Positions 6,328-13,959 of a stretch of 15,117 nucleotides of DNA are shown here, piece after piece; position 1 is the stretch's first letter, and each line of letters begins with the position of its first letter. Origin of the DNA: Saccharicrinis sp. UBA6048 (GTDB lineage: Bacteria; Bacteroidota; Bacteroidia; Bacteroidales; Marinilabiliaceae); the NCBI GenBank assembly GCA_002429115.1, contig DIYS01000147.1:1-15117 (forward strand), given 5' to 3'. A program made the position numbers and the translations under genes. The notes under the pieces are model-generated. The model was not told where the DNA came from. It did not search any database and saw nothing but the letters and a program-made list of their open reading frames with translations.

Positions 6328-7161
6328 TTATCCAAAACTTCCGTAACCGTATTTCATCAGATCTGTTCGTGGATTAATCACCAACACCGGCATTTTTGCA
6401 CTATTGGCAATAATATACTGCTCGTAAGCACCCAAAACATAATCATGAAAAGCGATGTCTCTTGTAGTCATCACCAAAACAAGATCAGCATCAATCTTTT
6501 CAGAGAATTGAATGGTTTCCTGTGAGAATGATGCATCACCCTCAGAAAGAACCAATTCATAATCCACTCCCTTTTCGTCCAGGTATTTCTTGCAAAATAC
6601 GACATTGGCTTTCGTCCGGCTATCAATGATACCTTCTTTAGTTGCCGATGCGTAGATATATACTTTTGGCTTAGAGAACTGATACATAAACTGTACCCAC
6701 TTCAACTTCTCTTTATTTTCTGATTTGTAGTCAATCGGGAAAACTATTTTCTGGTAATCTTCGCGTTTAGGCGCCGACTGTACTACCAGGTAAGGCACTT
6801 TAGAACCAACAATTACTTTAAGTGCCCAGCTTCCAGTCAGCTTTTGCAAACCTTTCATTCCATGCGTACCCATTACTACAAGGATGCAATTAAGCTCATC
6901 AACGACCAAATTAATGGTTTTAAAAATCGTACCTTCTTTCACTGAGACCTGTGGCAATACTCCCCAATTTGACTCAATTTCTTTTGCTCGTTCTGCTATT
7001 TTTGCTTCCAATTCAGAAATTTGCTCTTCCTTTTTAGCAATATGTAACAAGTGAATATTGGCATCTAATTCCTTTGATATTTTTATGGCATGCTGCACCG
7101 CATTGTCTGCAACAACCGTAAAATCATAAGGAATAAGAATTGTGTTCTTTGGTGTATCCAT
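6328..7161 (-). CDS. Tandem-domain universal stress protein (UspA family)
   Basis: A 277-residue cytoplasmic protein with two Usp domains. Domain 1 (about 5-128) starts NTILIPYDFTVVADNAVQHA, has the ATP-binding-like loop GTHGMKGLQKLTGS (98-111; one residue shorter than the standard G2xG9xG(S/T) motif) and ends VPYLVV. Domain 2 (about 136-264) starts QKIVFPIDY and ends MPVLVINP, but lacks the glycine loop (MTTRDIAFHDYVLG), so it probably does not bind ATP. Such proteins help cells survive stress or growth arrest by poorly known means. A good AGGAGA ribosome binding site (7169-7174, 7 bases before the ATG) fixes the start; this is stronger than at most neighbours. The gene is monocistronic, divergent from the adenylyl cyclase gene. 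Confidence 0.93.
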   Translation of the reverse strand: MDTPKNTILIPYDFTVVADNAVQHAIKISKELDANIHLLHIAKKEEQISELEAKIAERAKEIESNWGVLPQVSVKEGTIFKTINLVVDELNCILVVMGTHGMKGLQKLTGSWALKVIVGSKVPYLVVQSAPKREDYQKIVFPIDYKSENKEKLKWVQFMYQFSKPKVYIYASATKEGIIDSRTKANVVFCKKYLDEKGVDYELVLSEGDASFSQETIQFSEKIDADLVLVMTTRDIAFHDYVLGAYEQYIIANSAKMPVLVINPRTDLMKYGYGSFG

Positions 7162-7204
7162 AAAAAGCTCTCCTGAATGTTCTTTATTAACGGAATAAAT
7201 ATAG

Positions 7205-7212
7205 TATTTTTG
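7205..7212 (+). promoter_or_regulatory. Candidate -7 element for the adenylyl cyclase gene
   Basis: TATTTTTG matches TAnnTTTG exactly. It would place the transcript start near 7219, about 30 bases before the ATG at 7250. That argues against the upstream TTG at 7220 as the start codon, since it would lie at the transcript end. No clear -33 element. Confidence 0.45.
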
Positions 7213-7249
7213 ATTCTAATTGCAAGTAAGGGACGAGTCATCATTTAAT

Positions 7250-9070
7250 ATGCCGAAGGGATTATTCAACATATCAACATTTTCGTATTTACTTTTCAAA
7301 AAAAAAATAATTAACGCAATTGTATACGCAAGTGTTGCGCTTTTGTTTACAAAAACTTCATTTGCGCAAACAAATGATGTGTCTATAGCTGTCGAAGTTT
7401 CAGAAGACACCTATCAACTCGATAATGGAAATAAGGTGCTTATCACTGAGCATTCCTTCTTTATTCACTGGTATACCGACTCAGCTAACCAAAGCAAATT
7501 TCGTTATCGACTTATCCCCTATTCCGAAGAGTGGAGCAGGTGGTCTTTTCAAAATTCAACTGCCTATTTTAATATAGATGATGGCAATTATTTGTTTTTA
7601 CTAGAGTCTGAAAACGGAGAAACACTCGAAGCTAATATTGAAGTTTCGTTACCTCTATGGCGACAAACTTACTTTCACATAATAAGTATCGTTTTCCTTA
7701 GTTTTATCGGTTTCGGTAGCATTGTACTCTTGTTTAAACAACGTATCCGAAAGATTACCGACCGCCTTGAAAATGAATTTCACAAGGCTTTCAGAATAAG
7801 GCAAAAAGCGCGTGAAAAAACGCGGGGAGCCGTTGCTCAATCAGTTAAAGCACAGGCTCGAATAAGATCCAGAAAATACAAAAAGGTAACTGTTCTATTT
7901 GCCGACATACAAGGCTTCACCAAAATTGTAGAACACATCAATCCGGAAACGCTGATTGACGAACTGGATCGTTTCTTCTTTTTCTTTGACGGCGTTGTTG
8001 AGAAATATAATATCGAAAAGATTAAAACCATTGGTGATGCCTATATGTGTGCCGGAGGCATTCCGAATATTAATCGCACCAATCCTGTAGAGGTTGTGCT
8101 GGCTGGCCTTGAGATGCAGAAATTCATGCATGACAGTAAAGAAAAGCATCGCACAGAGTTAGGTTTTTGGGAATTGAGGGTTGGTATTCATACCGGCCCG
8201 GTTATTTCAGGAGAGATTGGTCGTAAGAATGTGTCCTTCGATATCTGGGGCGACACGGTTAACATAGCCTCCCGAATGGAAAGCTCCAGCGCAGCCGGTA
8301 TGATTAACATTACAGGCGTTACTTATGAGCTGATTAAGGATTTCTTTGAATGCGATTACCGGGGCAAAATGCCAATTAAATACAAAGGCGAAACAGACAT
8401 GTATTTTGTCCGACGTATTAAACCTGAACTGTCGAAGGATAAGGCAGGTAATTTCCCTAACCGTGAATTCAATATTAAGTTGCAGCACATTCGCTTTAAT
8501 GATCTGGAAGAGTTTATTTTAACCAAACTCGAAAGTGAATTAACGCCGGGTATGTTCTACCATAATAAAGCACATACACAAGATGTACTAACGCAAGTAG
8601 AAATCATTGCCCGTGGCGAAAAAGTCTCAAGTGAAGATTTGTTACTCTTAAAAACAGCTGCCCTCTTACATGATATTGGCTTTATTGTAGAATATACCAA
8701 CCACGAGGATAACAGCATTAGTTTTGCCAAAGAAATATTACCAAACTATTTATACGAAAACTACCAGATCGATCAGGTTGTAGAATTAATAAATGTTACC
8801 AGGGTTGGTCGTAAACCTAAAAATTATCTGGAAAAAATACTAAAAGATGCTGACCTCGATTACCTGGGCCGGGCAGATTTTATTCCTGTGTCCGACAATT
8901 TATACAAAGAACTGAATGCACATAATGGCTCAATGACCTTAGAAGATTGGAATAAAAAACAATTTGAGTTTATTTCAAATCACACCTATTATACAGCCAC
9001 AGCCCGCAATCTAAGACAAGTAAATAAGGAACGTCAGCTACAAAAACTCAAAATGCTTGTTTCTGAATAA
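7250..9070 (+). CDS. Membrane adenylyl cyclase with Y_Y_Y-like sensor and C-terminal HD domain
   Basis: A 606-residue protein from the ATG at 7250 (a TTG at 7220 would add ten residues before the signal). Residues 1-40 are a signal peptide ending SFAQ. Residues about 68-135 resemble a Y_Y_Y beta-sandwich (YRLIPYSEEWSRWS, DDGNYLFLLES). A transmembrane helix at 141-163 is followed by a basic linker and a class III cyclase domain (211-388). The domain has both metal Asp (Asp219 in LFADIQGFTK, Asp263 in TIGDAYM), the adenine-selecting pair Lys259 and Asp331 (FDIWGDTVN), and transition-state Asn338 and Arg342. The expected product is cAMP. Residues about 430-560 form an HD phosphohydrolase domain: FYHNKAHTQDV (His442), LLHDIGF (His474, Asp475), His485, Asp533. 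Its substrate is unknown. A periplasmic signal probably controls cytoplasmic synthesis and/or hydrolysis. No terminator precedes the bactofilin gene. Confidence 0.92.
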   Translation: MPKGLFNISTFSYLLFKKKIINAIVYASVALLFTKTSFAQTNDVSIAVEVSEDTYQLDNGNKVLITEHSFFIHWYTDSANQSKFRYRLIPYSEEWSRWSFQNSTAYFNIDDGNYLFLLESENGETLEANIEVSLPLWRQTYFHIISIVFLSFIGFGSIVLLFKQRIRKITDRLENEFHKAFRIRQKAREKTRGAVAQSVKAQARIRSRKYKKVTVLFADIQGFTKIVEHINPETLIDELDRFFFFFDGVVEKYNIEKIKTIGDAYMCAGGIPNINRTNPVEVVLAGLEMQKFMHDSKEKHRTELGFWELRVGIHTGPVISGEIGRKNVSFDIWGDTVNIASRMESSSAAGMINITGVTYELIKDFFECDYRGKMPIKYKGETDMYFVRRIKPELSKDKAGNFPNREFNIKLQHIRFNDLEEFILTKLESELTPGMFYHNKAHTQDVLTQVEIIARGEKVSSEDLLLLKTAALLHDIGFIVEYTNHEDNSISFAKEILPNYLYENYQIDQVVELINVTRVGRKPKNYLEKILKDADLDYLGRADFIPVSDNLYKELNAHNGSMTLEDWNKKQFEFISNHTYYTATARNLRQVNKERQLQKLKMLVSE

Positions 9071-9093
9071 CACGACTATTTTTATATTTTCTC

Positions 9094-9101
9094 TATATTT
9101 G
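9094..9101 (+). promoter_or_regulatory. Candidate -7 element for the bactofilin-atp operon
   Basis: TATATTTG is an exact match to TAnnTTTG in the 60-base gap after the cyclase gene. It would give a leader of about 23 bases to the bactofilin ATG at 9131. There is no good -33 TTTG. As no other gap up to atpG is long enough to hold an obvious promoter apart from the atpF-atpH gap, this may drive the atp genes too. Confidence 0.5.
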
Positions 9102-9130
9102 CTTTATTCTTAAAATAAATAAGTAGGAAA

Positions 9131-9514
9131 ATGGCTAAAAACTTCGAACCAGAAAATAAGCTGCCTAACATGATTGGGCCTGGCACAAAAATAAAAGGAG
9201 ATATCGAAACAAATGGTGATATCAAAATTGATGGAGCTATTGAAGGTAATATCATTTCGAAAGGAAAGGTATTGGTAGGGCAAAACGGAACTGTAACTGG
9301 TGAAGTTAAATGTACCAATTGCGATATTTATGGAACATTCGACGGTAAGTTGACTGTTAGCGAACTATTATCGTTGAAAGCTTCGAGTAAATTACATGGC
9401 GATGTTACAACCAGCAAATTATCAATAGAGCCTGGTGCTGTATTTACCGGTACATGTAATATGGACGAAAAAGTTCAGCAGCCAATTGCGGGTAATGCAA
9501 ATGCCAAAAAGTAA
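9131..9514 (+). CDS. Bactofilin (polymer-forming cytoskeletal protein)
   Basis: A 127-residue protein dominated by a bactofilin domain (about 12-112), a right-handed beta helix made of short repeats such as GDIETNGDIKIDGAIEGNI, KGKVLVGQNGTVTGEV and SSKLHGDVTTSKLSIEPGA. Bactofilins assemble without nucleotide into non-polar filaments, often under the membrane, and take part in cell shape, wall-enzyme placement or motility. The tails on both sides are short and polar. Cys61 and Cys64 (CTNC) lie in one turn. The ATG follows AGGA with only 3 bases between, a tight spacing. The gene overlaps the start of the next gene, so the two are translationally close and probably co-transcribed with the ATP synthase genes. 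Confidence 0.95.
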   Translation: MAKNFEPENKLPNMIGPGTKIKGDIETNGDIKIDGAIEGNIISKGKVLVGQNGTVTGEVKCTNCDIYGTFDGKLTVSELLSLKASSKLHGDVTTSKLSIEPGAVFTGTCNMDEKVQQPIAGNANAKK

Positions 9515-9878
9515 AACAGCAATTCAAACATCGTTTAGCTATTTAATAGCCGCCTTTTCAATTATTGCAATTGAGTGGTTTATAACTGAATGGGCAAAAA
9601 TAAATATGAAGAAGGTAATACCGGGAATGATATTTCTTACCGGACTTTACCTTCTTTTTTATTACGCCTTTGTTTTTGTTCAAAAAAAGCACAGCACCAA
9701 CAGCGGATTTATCTTACTGGGAATGATGCTATTAAAGATGTGTTTTATAATCGTGTTTTTATTTCTTTTTCTAAATCCAATGGATAATGGAAACAAAAGG
9801 GAAATACTATTGTTTTTAATGAACTATTTCGCGCTTCTGACCGTTGATATCACCATTAAGTTGCGCTTAATGAAATAA
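9501..9878 (+). CDS. AtpI-like four-helix membrane protein
   Basis: A 125-residue protein from the ATG at 9501; an ATG at 9495 is an alternative, and an upstream GTG at 9435 lies deep in the bactofilin gene and is unlikely. It overlaps the bactofilin end by 14 bases in another frame. Four hydrophobic segments are visible (about 11-29, 39-60, 68-91, 101-119) with Lys/Arg-rich loops, and LLKMCFIIVFLFLF in helix three resembles AtpI-type proteins. Position directly before atpB fits an AtpI-type helper of c-ring assembly, or the small Bacteroidota membrane proteins often found there. No separate AtpZ gene is present between bactofilin and atpB. Function is inferred from place and topology only. 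Confidence 0.7.
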   Translation: MPKSKTAIQTSFSYLIAAFSIIAIEWFITEWAKINMKKVIPGMIFLTGLYLLFYYAFVFVQKKHSTNSGFILLGMMLLKMCFIIVFLFLFLNPMDNGNKREILLFLMNYFALLTVDITIKLRLMK

Positions 9879-9906
9879 GAATAAAAACAGCACCTAGTTA
9901 TATTTA

Positions 9907-10980
9907 ATGCAACATATACGATTATTCATTGCTCTGTCAGTTCTGTGGGCAATTACCCAAAACAGCTTTGCTGCCGATACTCACGGTGATGATTCCGAGA
10001 AGGAATTTGACCCGATGGAAATGATCATGCACCACATTGCCGATTCTCATGAGTGGCATGTTGTTTCGTATAACAGCAATGGTGAAGAAAAACACATCAC
10101 CATACCTCTACCAGTCATTTTGATAGATAACGGGCTTCATGTGTTTATGTCGTCTGCGTTTCATCATGGCGAAGAACTTGTAAAAAAGGGAGATACTTAT
10201 TACAAGTTGTATCACGGAAAAATTTATCGAACAGATGCCAGTGGAACAATTGCGTATGATGATAATCATGAAGTAACTAATTCTAAACCACTTGACTTTT
10301 CAATTACACGTAATGTGGCCTCTATGTGGTTAAGCATTATACTAATCATATGGCTGTTCACAAGTGCTGCTAAACGATACAGAGGACCTCCTTCAGCACC
10401 CAAAGGCGTTCAGTCATTTGTAGAACCATTGATTTTATTTGTTCGCGATGATATAGCCTATGCTCAAATAGATAAGCATAAAGCTGATCGATTTTTACCA
10501 TTTCTGTTAACCCTTTTCTTTTTCATATGGATTAATAACCTGCTAGGATTGATCCCATTCTTCCCGGGAGGTAGCAACCTCACTGGTAACATATCGCTAA
10601 CCTTGGTGTTAGCACTCATTACTTTCTTCGTTACAAATTTTAGTGGTACTAAAAGCTATTGGGGCCATATCTTTTGGATGCCCGGCGTTCCGGTACCAAT
10701 CCGTTTATTACTTTCGGTCATCGAATTTATCGGGCTGTTCACAAAACCATTTGCCCTGATGATTCGTTTATTGGCTAACATCACAGCCGGACACATCATT
10801 ATCCTGAGTTTATTCTCATTAATATTTGTCATGAAATCAATAGCCATTGCACCGGTATCAGTACTGATGGTCCTGATGATGTTTATGTTGGAATTATTAG
10901 TTGCAGTATTGCAAGCATATATATTTACCTTATTGTCGGCCTTGTTTATTGGCATGGCTGTAGCAAGTGAAGAACATTAA
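9907..10980 (+). CDS. atpB: ATP synthase Fo subunit a, long form
   Basis: A 357-residue subunit a, roughly 85-100 residues longer than E. coli AtpB. Residues 1-22 form a signal peptide ending SFA, followed by a His/Asp-rich extracytoplasmic segment of about 110 residues (DTHGDDSEKEFDPMEMIMHH and on), a feature I associate with Bacteroidota AtpB. Five or six membrane helices follow from about 137. The essential channel arginine is Arg287 in MIRLLANITAGHIII. The polar pair that is Glu219/His245 in E. coli appears exchanged: His295 in helix four and Glu329 in LELLVAVLQAYIF. Such swaps are known and compatible with proton transport. It starts 28 bases after the AtpI-like gene, with no strong ribosome binding site, and is followed by atpE after 26 bases. 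Confidence 0.97.
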   Translation: MQHIRLFIALSVLWAITQNSFAADTHGDDSEKEFDPMEMIMHHIADSHEWHVVSYNSNGEEKHITIPLPVILIDNGLHVFMSSAFHHGEELVKKGDTYYKLYHGKIYRTDASGTIAYDDNHEVTNSKPLDFSITRNVASMWLSIILIIWLFTSAAKRYRGPPSAPKGVQSFVEPLILFVRDDIAYAQIDKHKADRFLPFLLTLFFFIWINNLLGLIPFFPGGSNLTGNISLTLVLALITFFVTNFSGTKSYWGHIFWMPGVPVPIRLLLSVIEFIGLFTKPFALMIRLLANITAGHIIILSLFSLIFVMKSIAIAPVSVLMVLMMFMLELLVAVLQAYIFTLLSALFIGMAVASEEH

Positions 10981-11006
10981 TAGTTAATATTTTTAAACGT
11001 AATACA

Positions 11007-11216
11007 ATGGAAGGTTTATCATTAACCACAATCGGATTAGGCTTAATCATCTCCGGAGCCGCTTATGGAATTGGTCGAATTGCTCAAAGCGCCATGGAAG
11101 CGATGGGACGTCAGCCAGAAATTAGTTCTAAAATTCAGACTGCAATGATTATTGCTGCTGCCCTTATTGAAGGTGCTGCCCTATTTGCGATTGTAGTTGC
11201 TTTGATGAAAGGATAA
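11007..11216 (+). CDS. atpE: ATP synthase Fo subunit c
   Basis: A 69-residue hairpin of two membrane helices joined by the polar loop GRQPE (34-38). The ion-binding carboxylate is Glu55 in ALIEGAALFAIV. The positions that hold Gln and Ser in sodium-binding c subunits (GIGQ in helix one, ES in helix two) read GIGR and EG here, so the ring is predicted to carry protons rather than sodium. The short N-terminus has no signal sequence. Gene spacing is 26 bases from atpB and 12 bases to atpF. Confidence 0.97.
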   Translation: MEGLSLTTIGLGLIISGAAYGIGRIAQSAMEAMGRQPEISSKIQTAMIIAAALIEGAALFAIVVALMKG

Positions 11217-11228
11217 AACTGAACGGAT

Positions 11229-11723
11229 ATGGGATTGTTAACGCCAGATCCCGGTTTAGTCTTTTGGTCAGCACTCACATTCGGACTGCTGGTTTTCATT
11301 CTTAAACGTTACGCCTGGAAACCAATATTGCATGCTGTAAAATCACGTGAAGAGACGATAGAGTATGCATTAGCAGAAGCCGAAAAGGCCAAGGCTGAAG
11401 TGGAAGATTTAAATGCCACTAAAATTCAGATTATGAATGAAGCCAAAGATGAGCGTGATACCTTGATCAAAGAAGCCAGGGATTTAAAACAATCAATGCT
11501 GGATGATGCTAAGCACAAAGCGCAGGAAGAAGCCGATAAAATTATTGCTTCTGCCCGAATGCAAATTGAGCGCGAGAAGAACGAGGCCATCCTTCAATTG
11601 AAAGAAAAAGTTGCAGAATTCTCTGTTGATATTGCCGGTAAGCTGTTGGAAGAAGAACTTCAGACAACAGACAAACAAAAAGCGATTATCGACAAATATC
11701 TGCAAGAAGTAAATTTTAATTAA
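11229..11723 (+). CDS. atpF: ATP synthase Fo subunit b
   Basis: A 164-residue protein with one N-terminal membrane helix (about 8-26), the short conserved stretch WKPILHAVKSREETI (30-44), and then a long charged helix through about residue 150 that forms the peripheral stalk dimer joining Fo to the delta subunit. Length is typical. It is followed by an unusually long 88-base gap with two hairpins before atpH. Confidence 0.96.
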   Translation: MGLLTPDPGLVFWSALTFGLLVFILKRYAWKPILHAVKSREETIEYALAEAEKAKAEVEDLNATKIQIMNEAKDERDTLIKEARDLKQSMLDDAKHKAQEEADKIIASARMQIEREKNEAILQLKEKVAEFSVDIAGKLLEEELQTTDKQKAIIDKYLQEVNFN

Positions 11724-11747
11724 TAATTAGTCGAGACTCGACTATTA
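11724..11747 (+). other. Stem-loop 1 in the atpF-atpH gap
   Basis: TAGTCGA (11728-11734) and TCGACTA (11738-11744) pair perfectly around a GAC loop. With one bulged T at 11727 the stem extends by three more pairs (11724-11726 with 11745-11747), giving about 10 bp. There is no T run after it, so it is not a standard terminator. It begins directly after the atpF stop, a place that would protect the upstream message from 3' decay or mark a cleavage point. Confidence 0.65.
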
Positions 11748-11757
11748 TGTGATAATT

Positions 11758-11780
11758 TGGTAGTTGTACAACAACTGCCA
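11758..11780 (+). other. Stem-loop 2 in the atpF-atpH gap
   Basis: TGGTAGTTGT (11758-11767) and ACAACTGCCA (11771-11780) pair over 10 bp, with one G-U pair, around an ACA loop. It lies 10 bases after the first stem-loop and about 31 bases before the atpH start. No U tract follows. The pair of hairpins is the only large non-coding structure inside the atp operon. Confidence 0.65.
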
Positions 11781-11811
11781 TTAAGTAGAACACCATTCTG
11801 ATTAGAAGAGG

Positions 11812-12348
11812 ATGAACAGAAGTTTAATAGCAGACCGGTATGCCAAAGCTCTTTTTAAGCTTGCTGAAGAGCAAAAAGAGTTGGAGCGAATTTATGAGGA
11901 TGTTAATCTACTGCAGTCTTATTGTAAAGAGGCAGAAGGATTTACTGATTTACTGAGCACTCCTGCTATTAAGCCCGCTCAAAAAAAGCAGGCATTTCAT
12001 TCTGTATTGGAAGGTAAGGTGGCCAAAAGCACACTCAATTTATTGGATTTGCTGATTGCCAATAACCGCGAGGTTCTGCTTGAAGATATCAACAGACGTT
12101 TTAATTGGTTGTATAAAAACAAGAAAGGCATCAAAGAAATAACGGTATTTACAGCTGTTGAATTTGATGATCAGCAACTCGCTGTTCTTGATCAGTTTTT
12201 AAAAGACCAGTTTAAAGCGCCTATTGAGCTGTGCGTAAAAGTAAAGCCAGAACTACTTGGAGGATTTATCTTAAAAGTAGATGGTAAAATGGCAGATGCC
12301 AGCATGAGCTCAAAGTTGAAACAAATAAAAAAGCAATTGCTTAGTTAA
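11812..12348 (+). CDS. atpH: ATP synthase F1 subunit delta
   Basis: A 178-residue protein of normal length. The N-terminal helical bundle (about 5-105) begins IADRYAKALFKLAEEQ, which binds the alpha subunit N-terminus, and includes LLDLLIANNREVLLEDI. The C-terminal domain has the family signature ELLGGFILKVDGKMADASMS (147-166), which contacts the b stalk. A fair purine-rich site (agaagag) precedes the ATG. It is the first F1 gene and follows the paired hairpins; atpA begins 21 bases later. Confidence 0.96.
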   Translation: MNRSLIADRYAKALFKLAEEQKELERIYEDVNLLQSYCKEAEGFTDLLSTPAIKPAQKKQAFHSVLEGKVAKSTLNLLDLLIANNREVLLEDINRRFNWLYKNKKGIKEITVFTAVEFDDQQLAVLDQFLKDQFKAPIELCVKVKPELLGGFILKVDGKMADASMSSKLKQIKKQLLS

Positions 12349-12369
12349 ACGTACTAAATTGATAAGCGG

Positions 12370-13953
12370 ATGGATACGATAAAACCGGCTGAAGTATCGG
12401 ATTTATTAAAAAAACAGATAGCAGGCTTTCAAACGTCAACCGACCTGGAGGAAGTAGGAACTGTTTTGCAGGTGGGTGATGGTATTGCCCGTGTTTTTGG
12501 ACTCGCCAATGTTAAAGCCAACGAACTGGTAGAGTTAGAATCATGTATGGGTGTGGTACTCAACCTCGAACAGGATAATGTTGGGGTGGTACTGTTTGGC
12601 TCATCACAAGCCGTTAAAGAAGGCGATTTAGTTAAGCGTACCGGGCGTATTGCATCTATTAATGTTGGCGAAGGCATGATTGGCCGTGTTATTAACGCTA
12701 TTGGTGAACCTATTGACGGTAAAGGTCCTATTCAGGGCGAAACCTTTGAAATGCCACTGGAGCGTAAAGCACCTCAGGTAATTTATCGTCAGCCGGTAAA
12801 AGAGCCATTGCAAACCGGGTTATTGGCCGTTGATGCCATGACACCAATAGGGCGAGGTCAGCGTGAGTTAATCATTGGTGACCGACAAACTGGTAAAACA
12901 GCCATTGCCATTGATACGATCATCAACCAACGATCGTTCTATGAAGCCGGCGAACCAGTATATTGTATCTATGTAGCTGTCGGGCAAAAAGGAAGTACCG
13001 TTGCTCAGATTGTAAACAACCTTGAAAAGCATGGTGCCATGGACTATACAACTGTGGTTTCTGCACCGGCAGCCGATCCTTCGGCCATGCAGTTTTATGC
13101 ACCGTTCTCGGGAACGGCCATCGGTGAATATTTCCGTGACACAGGGCGTTCTGCCTTGATTATTTATGATGACTTATCAAAACAAGCGGTATCCTATCGT
13201 GAGGTGAGTTTGCTACTACGTCGTCCACCAGGCCGTGAGGCTTATCCGGGTGATGTATTCTATCTGCATAGCCGTTTATTGGAGCGCGCTGCAAAAATCA
13301 TCGAATCCGATGAGATCGCTGCAAAAATGAATGACCTGCCTGATTCACTTCGCTCAAAAGTAAAAGGAGGTGGTTCCTTAACAGCCTTACCAATTATCGA
13401 AACACAAGCAGGTGATGTTTCGGCCTATATCCCAACCAACGTGATTTCTATTACCGATGGTCAGATATTCCTTGAAAGTGACCTGTTTAACTCAGGTGTT
13501 CGTCCGGCCATTAACGTAGGTATTTCGGTATCGCGTGTAGGTGGTAGTGCACAGATCAAACCAATGAAAAAAGTAGCTGGTACACTGAAACTTGATCAGG
13601 CACAGTACCGCGAGCTGGAAGCATTTGCCAAGTTTGGTTCTGACCTTGATCCGGCAACCATGCTGGTGCTGGATAAGGGACGAAAAAATGTTGAGCTATT
13701 AAAGCAGCCACAATATCAACCGGTACGTGTTGAAGAGCAGGTAGCATTGATCTATTGTGGTACGCAGGGACTGCTTAAAGATGTGCCTGCGGATAAAGTG
13801 AAGGAGTGGCAAAAGGAGTTTGTTGAGAGCCTCGATATGCGCCATCCTGATTTATTGGAAGAAATTAGAAAAGGTGCCTATAACGATGATATCACTGGCA
13901 AAATTGAAGCCATTGCCCAGGATGTTGCTCACAAGTACCTAACAGAAGAATAA
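12370..13953 (+). CDS. atpA: ATP synthase F1 subunit alpha
   Basis: A 527-residue nucleotide-binding, non-catalytic subunit. Order: N-terminal delta-binding helix (1-22), beta-barrel (about 27-92), nucleotide domain with Walker A GDRQTGKT (170-177, Lys176), Walker B ALIIYDD (262-268), the arginine finger Arg389 in ISVSRVGGSAQ, and the C-terminal helical domain. The stretch 310-335 after ERAAKI (ESDEIAAKMNDLPDSLRSKV) is longer than in E. coli, where the segment is shorter. It follows atpH by 21 bases and precedes atpG by 6 bases, so the F1 genes are tightly coupled. Confidence 0.98.
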   Translation: MDTIKPAEVSDLLKKQIAGFQTSTDLEEVGTVLQVGDGIARVFGLANVKANELVELESCMGVVLNLEQDNVGVVLFGSSQAVKEGDLVKRTGRIASINVGEGMIGRVINAIGEPIDGKGPIQGETFEMPLERKAPQVIYRQPVKEPLQTGLLAVDAMTPIGRGQRELIIGDRQTGKTAIAIDTIINQRSFYEAGEPVYCIYVAVGQKGSTVAQIVNNLEKHGAMDYTTVVSAPAADPSAMQFYAPFSGTAIGEYFRDTGRSALIIYDDLSKQAVSYREVSLLLRRPPGREAYPGDVFYLHSRLLERAAKIIESDEIAAKMNDLPDSLRSKVKGGGSLTALPIIETQAGDVSAYIPTNVISITDGQIFLESDLFNSGVRPAINVGISVSRVGGSAQIKPMKKVAGTLKLDQAQYRELEAFAKFGSDLDPATMLVLDKGRKNVELLKQPQYQPVRVEEQVALIYCGTQGLLKDVPADKVKEWQKEFVESLDMRHPDLLEEIRKGAYNDDITGKIEAIAQDVAHKYLTEE

Positions 13954-13959
13954 TCGTTT

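Noticed and set aside
7220..7249. Longer cyclase starting from TTG at 7220
   Set aside because: The added residues are polar, and the predicted transcript start lies at about the same base; the ATG at 7250 is followed directly by the signal peptide region.
326..9070. A complete cAMP-Crp circuit formed by the cyclase and the Crp-type regulator
   Set aside because: The regulator lacks the visible cAMP-contacting arginine, and the genes are 6 kb apart in separate transcripts; proximity alone does not support it.
11724..11780. atpF-atpH hairpins as a rho-independent terminator
   Set aside because: Neither stem is GC-rich or followed by a T run, and F1 genes continue directly downstream.
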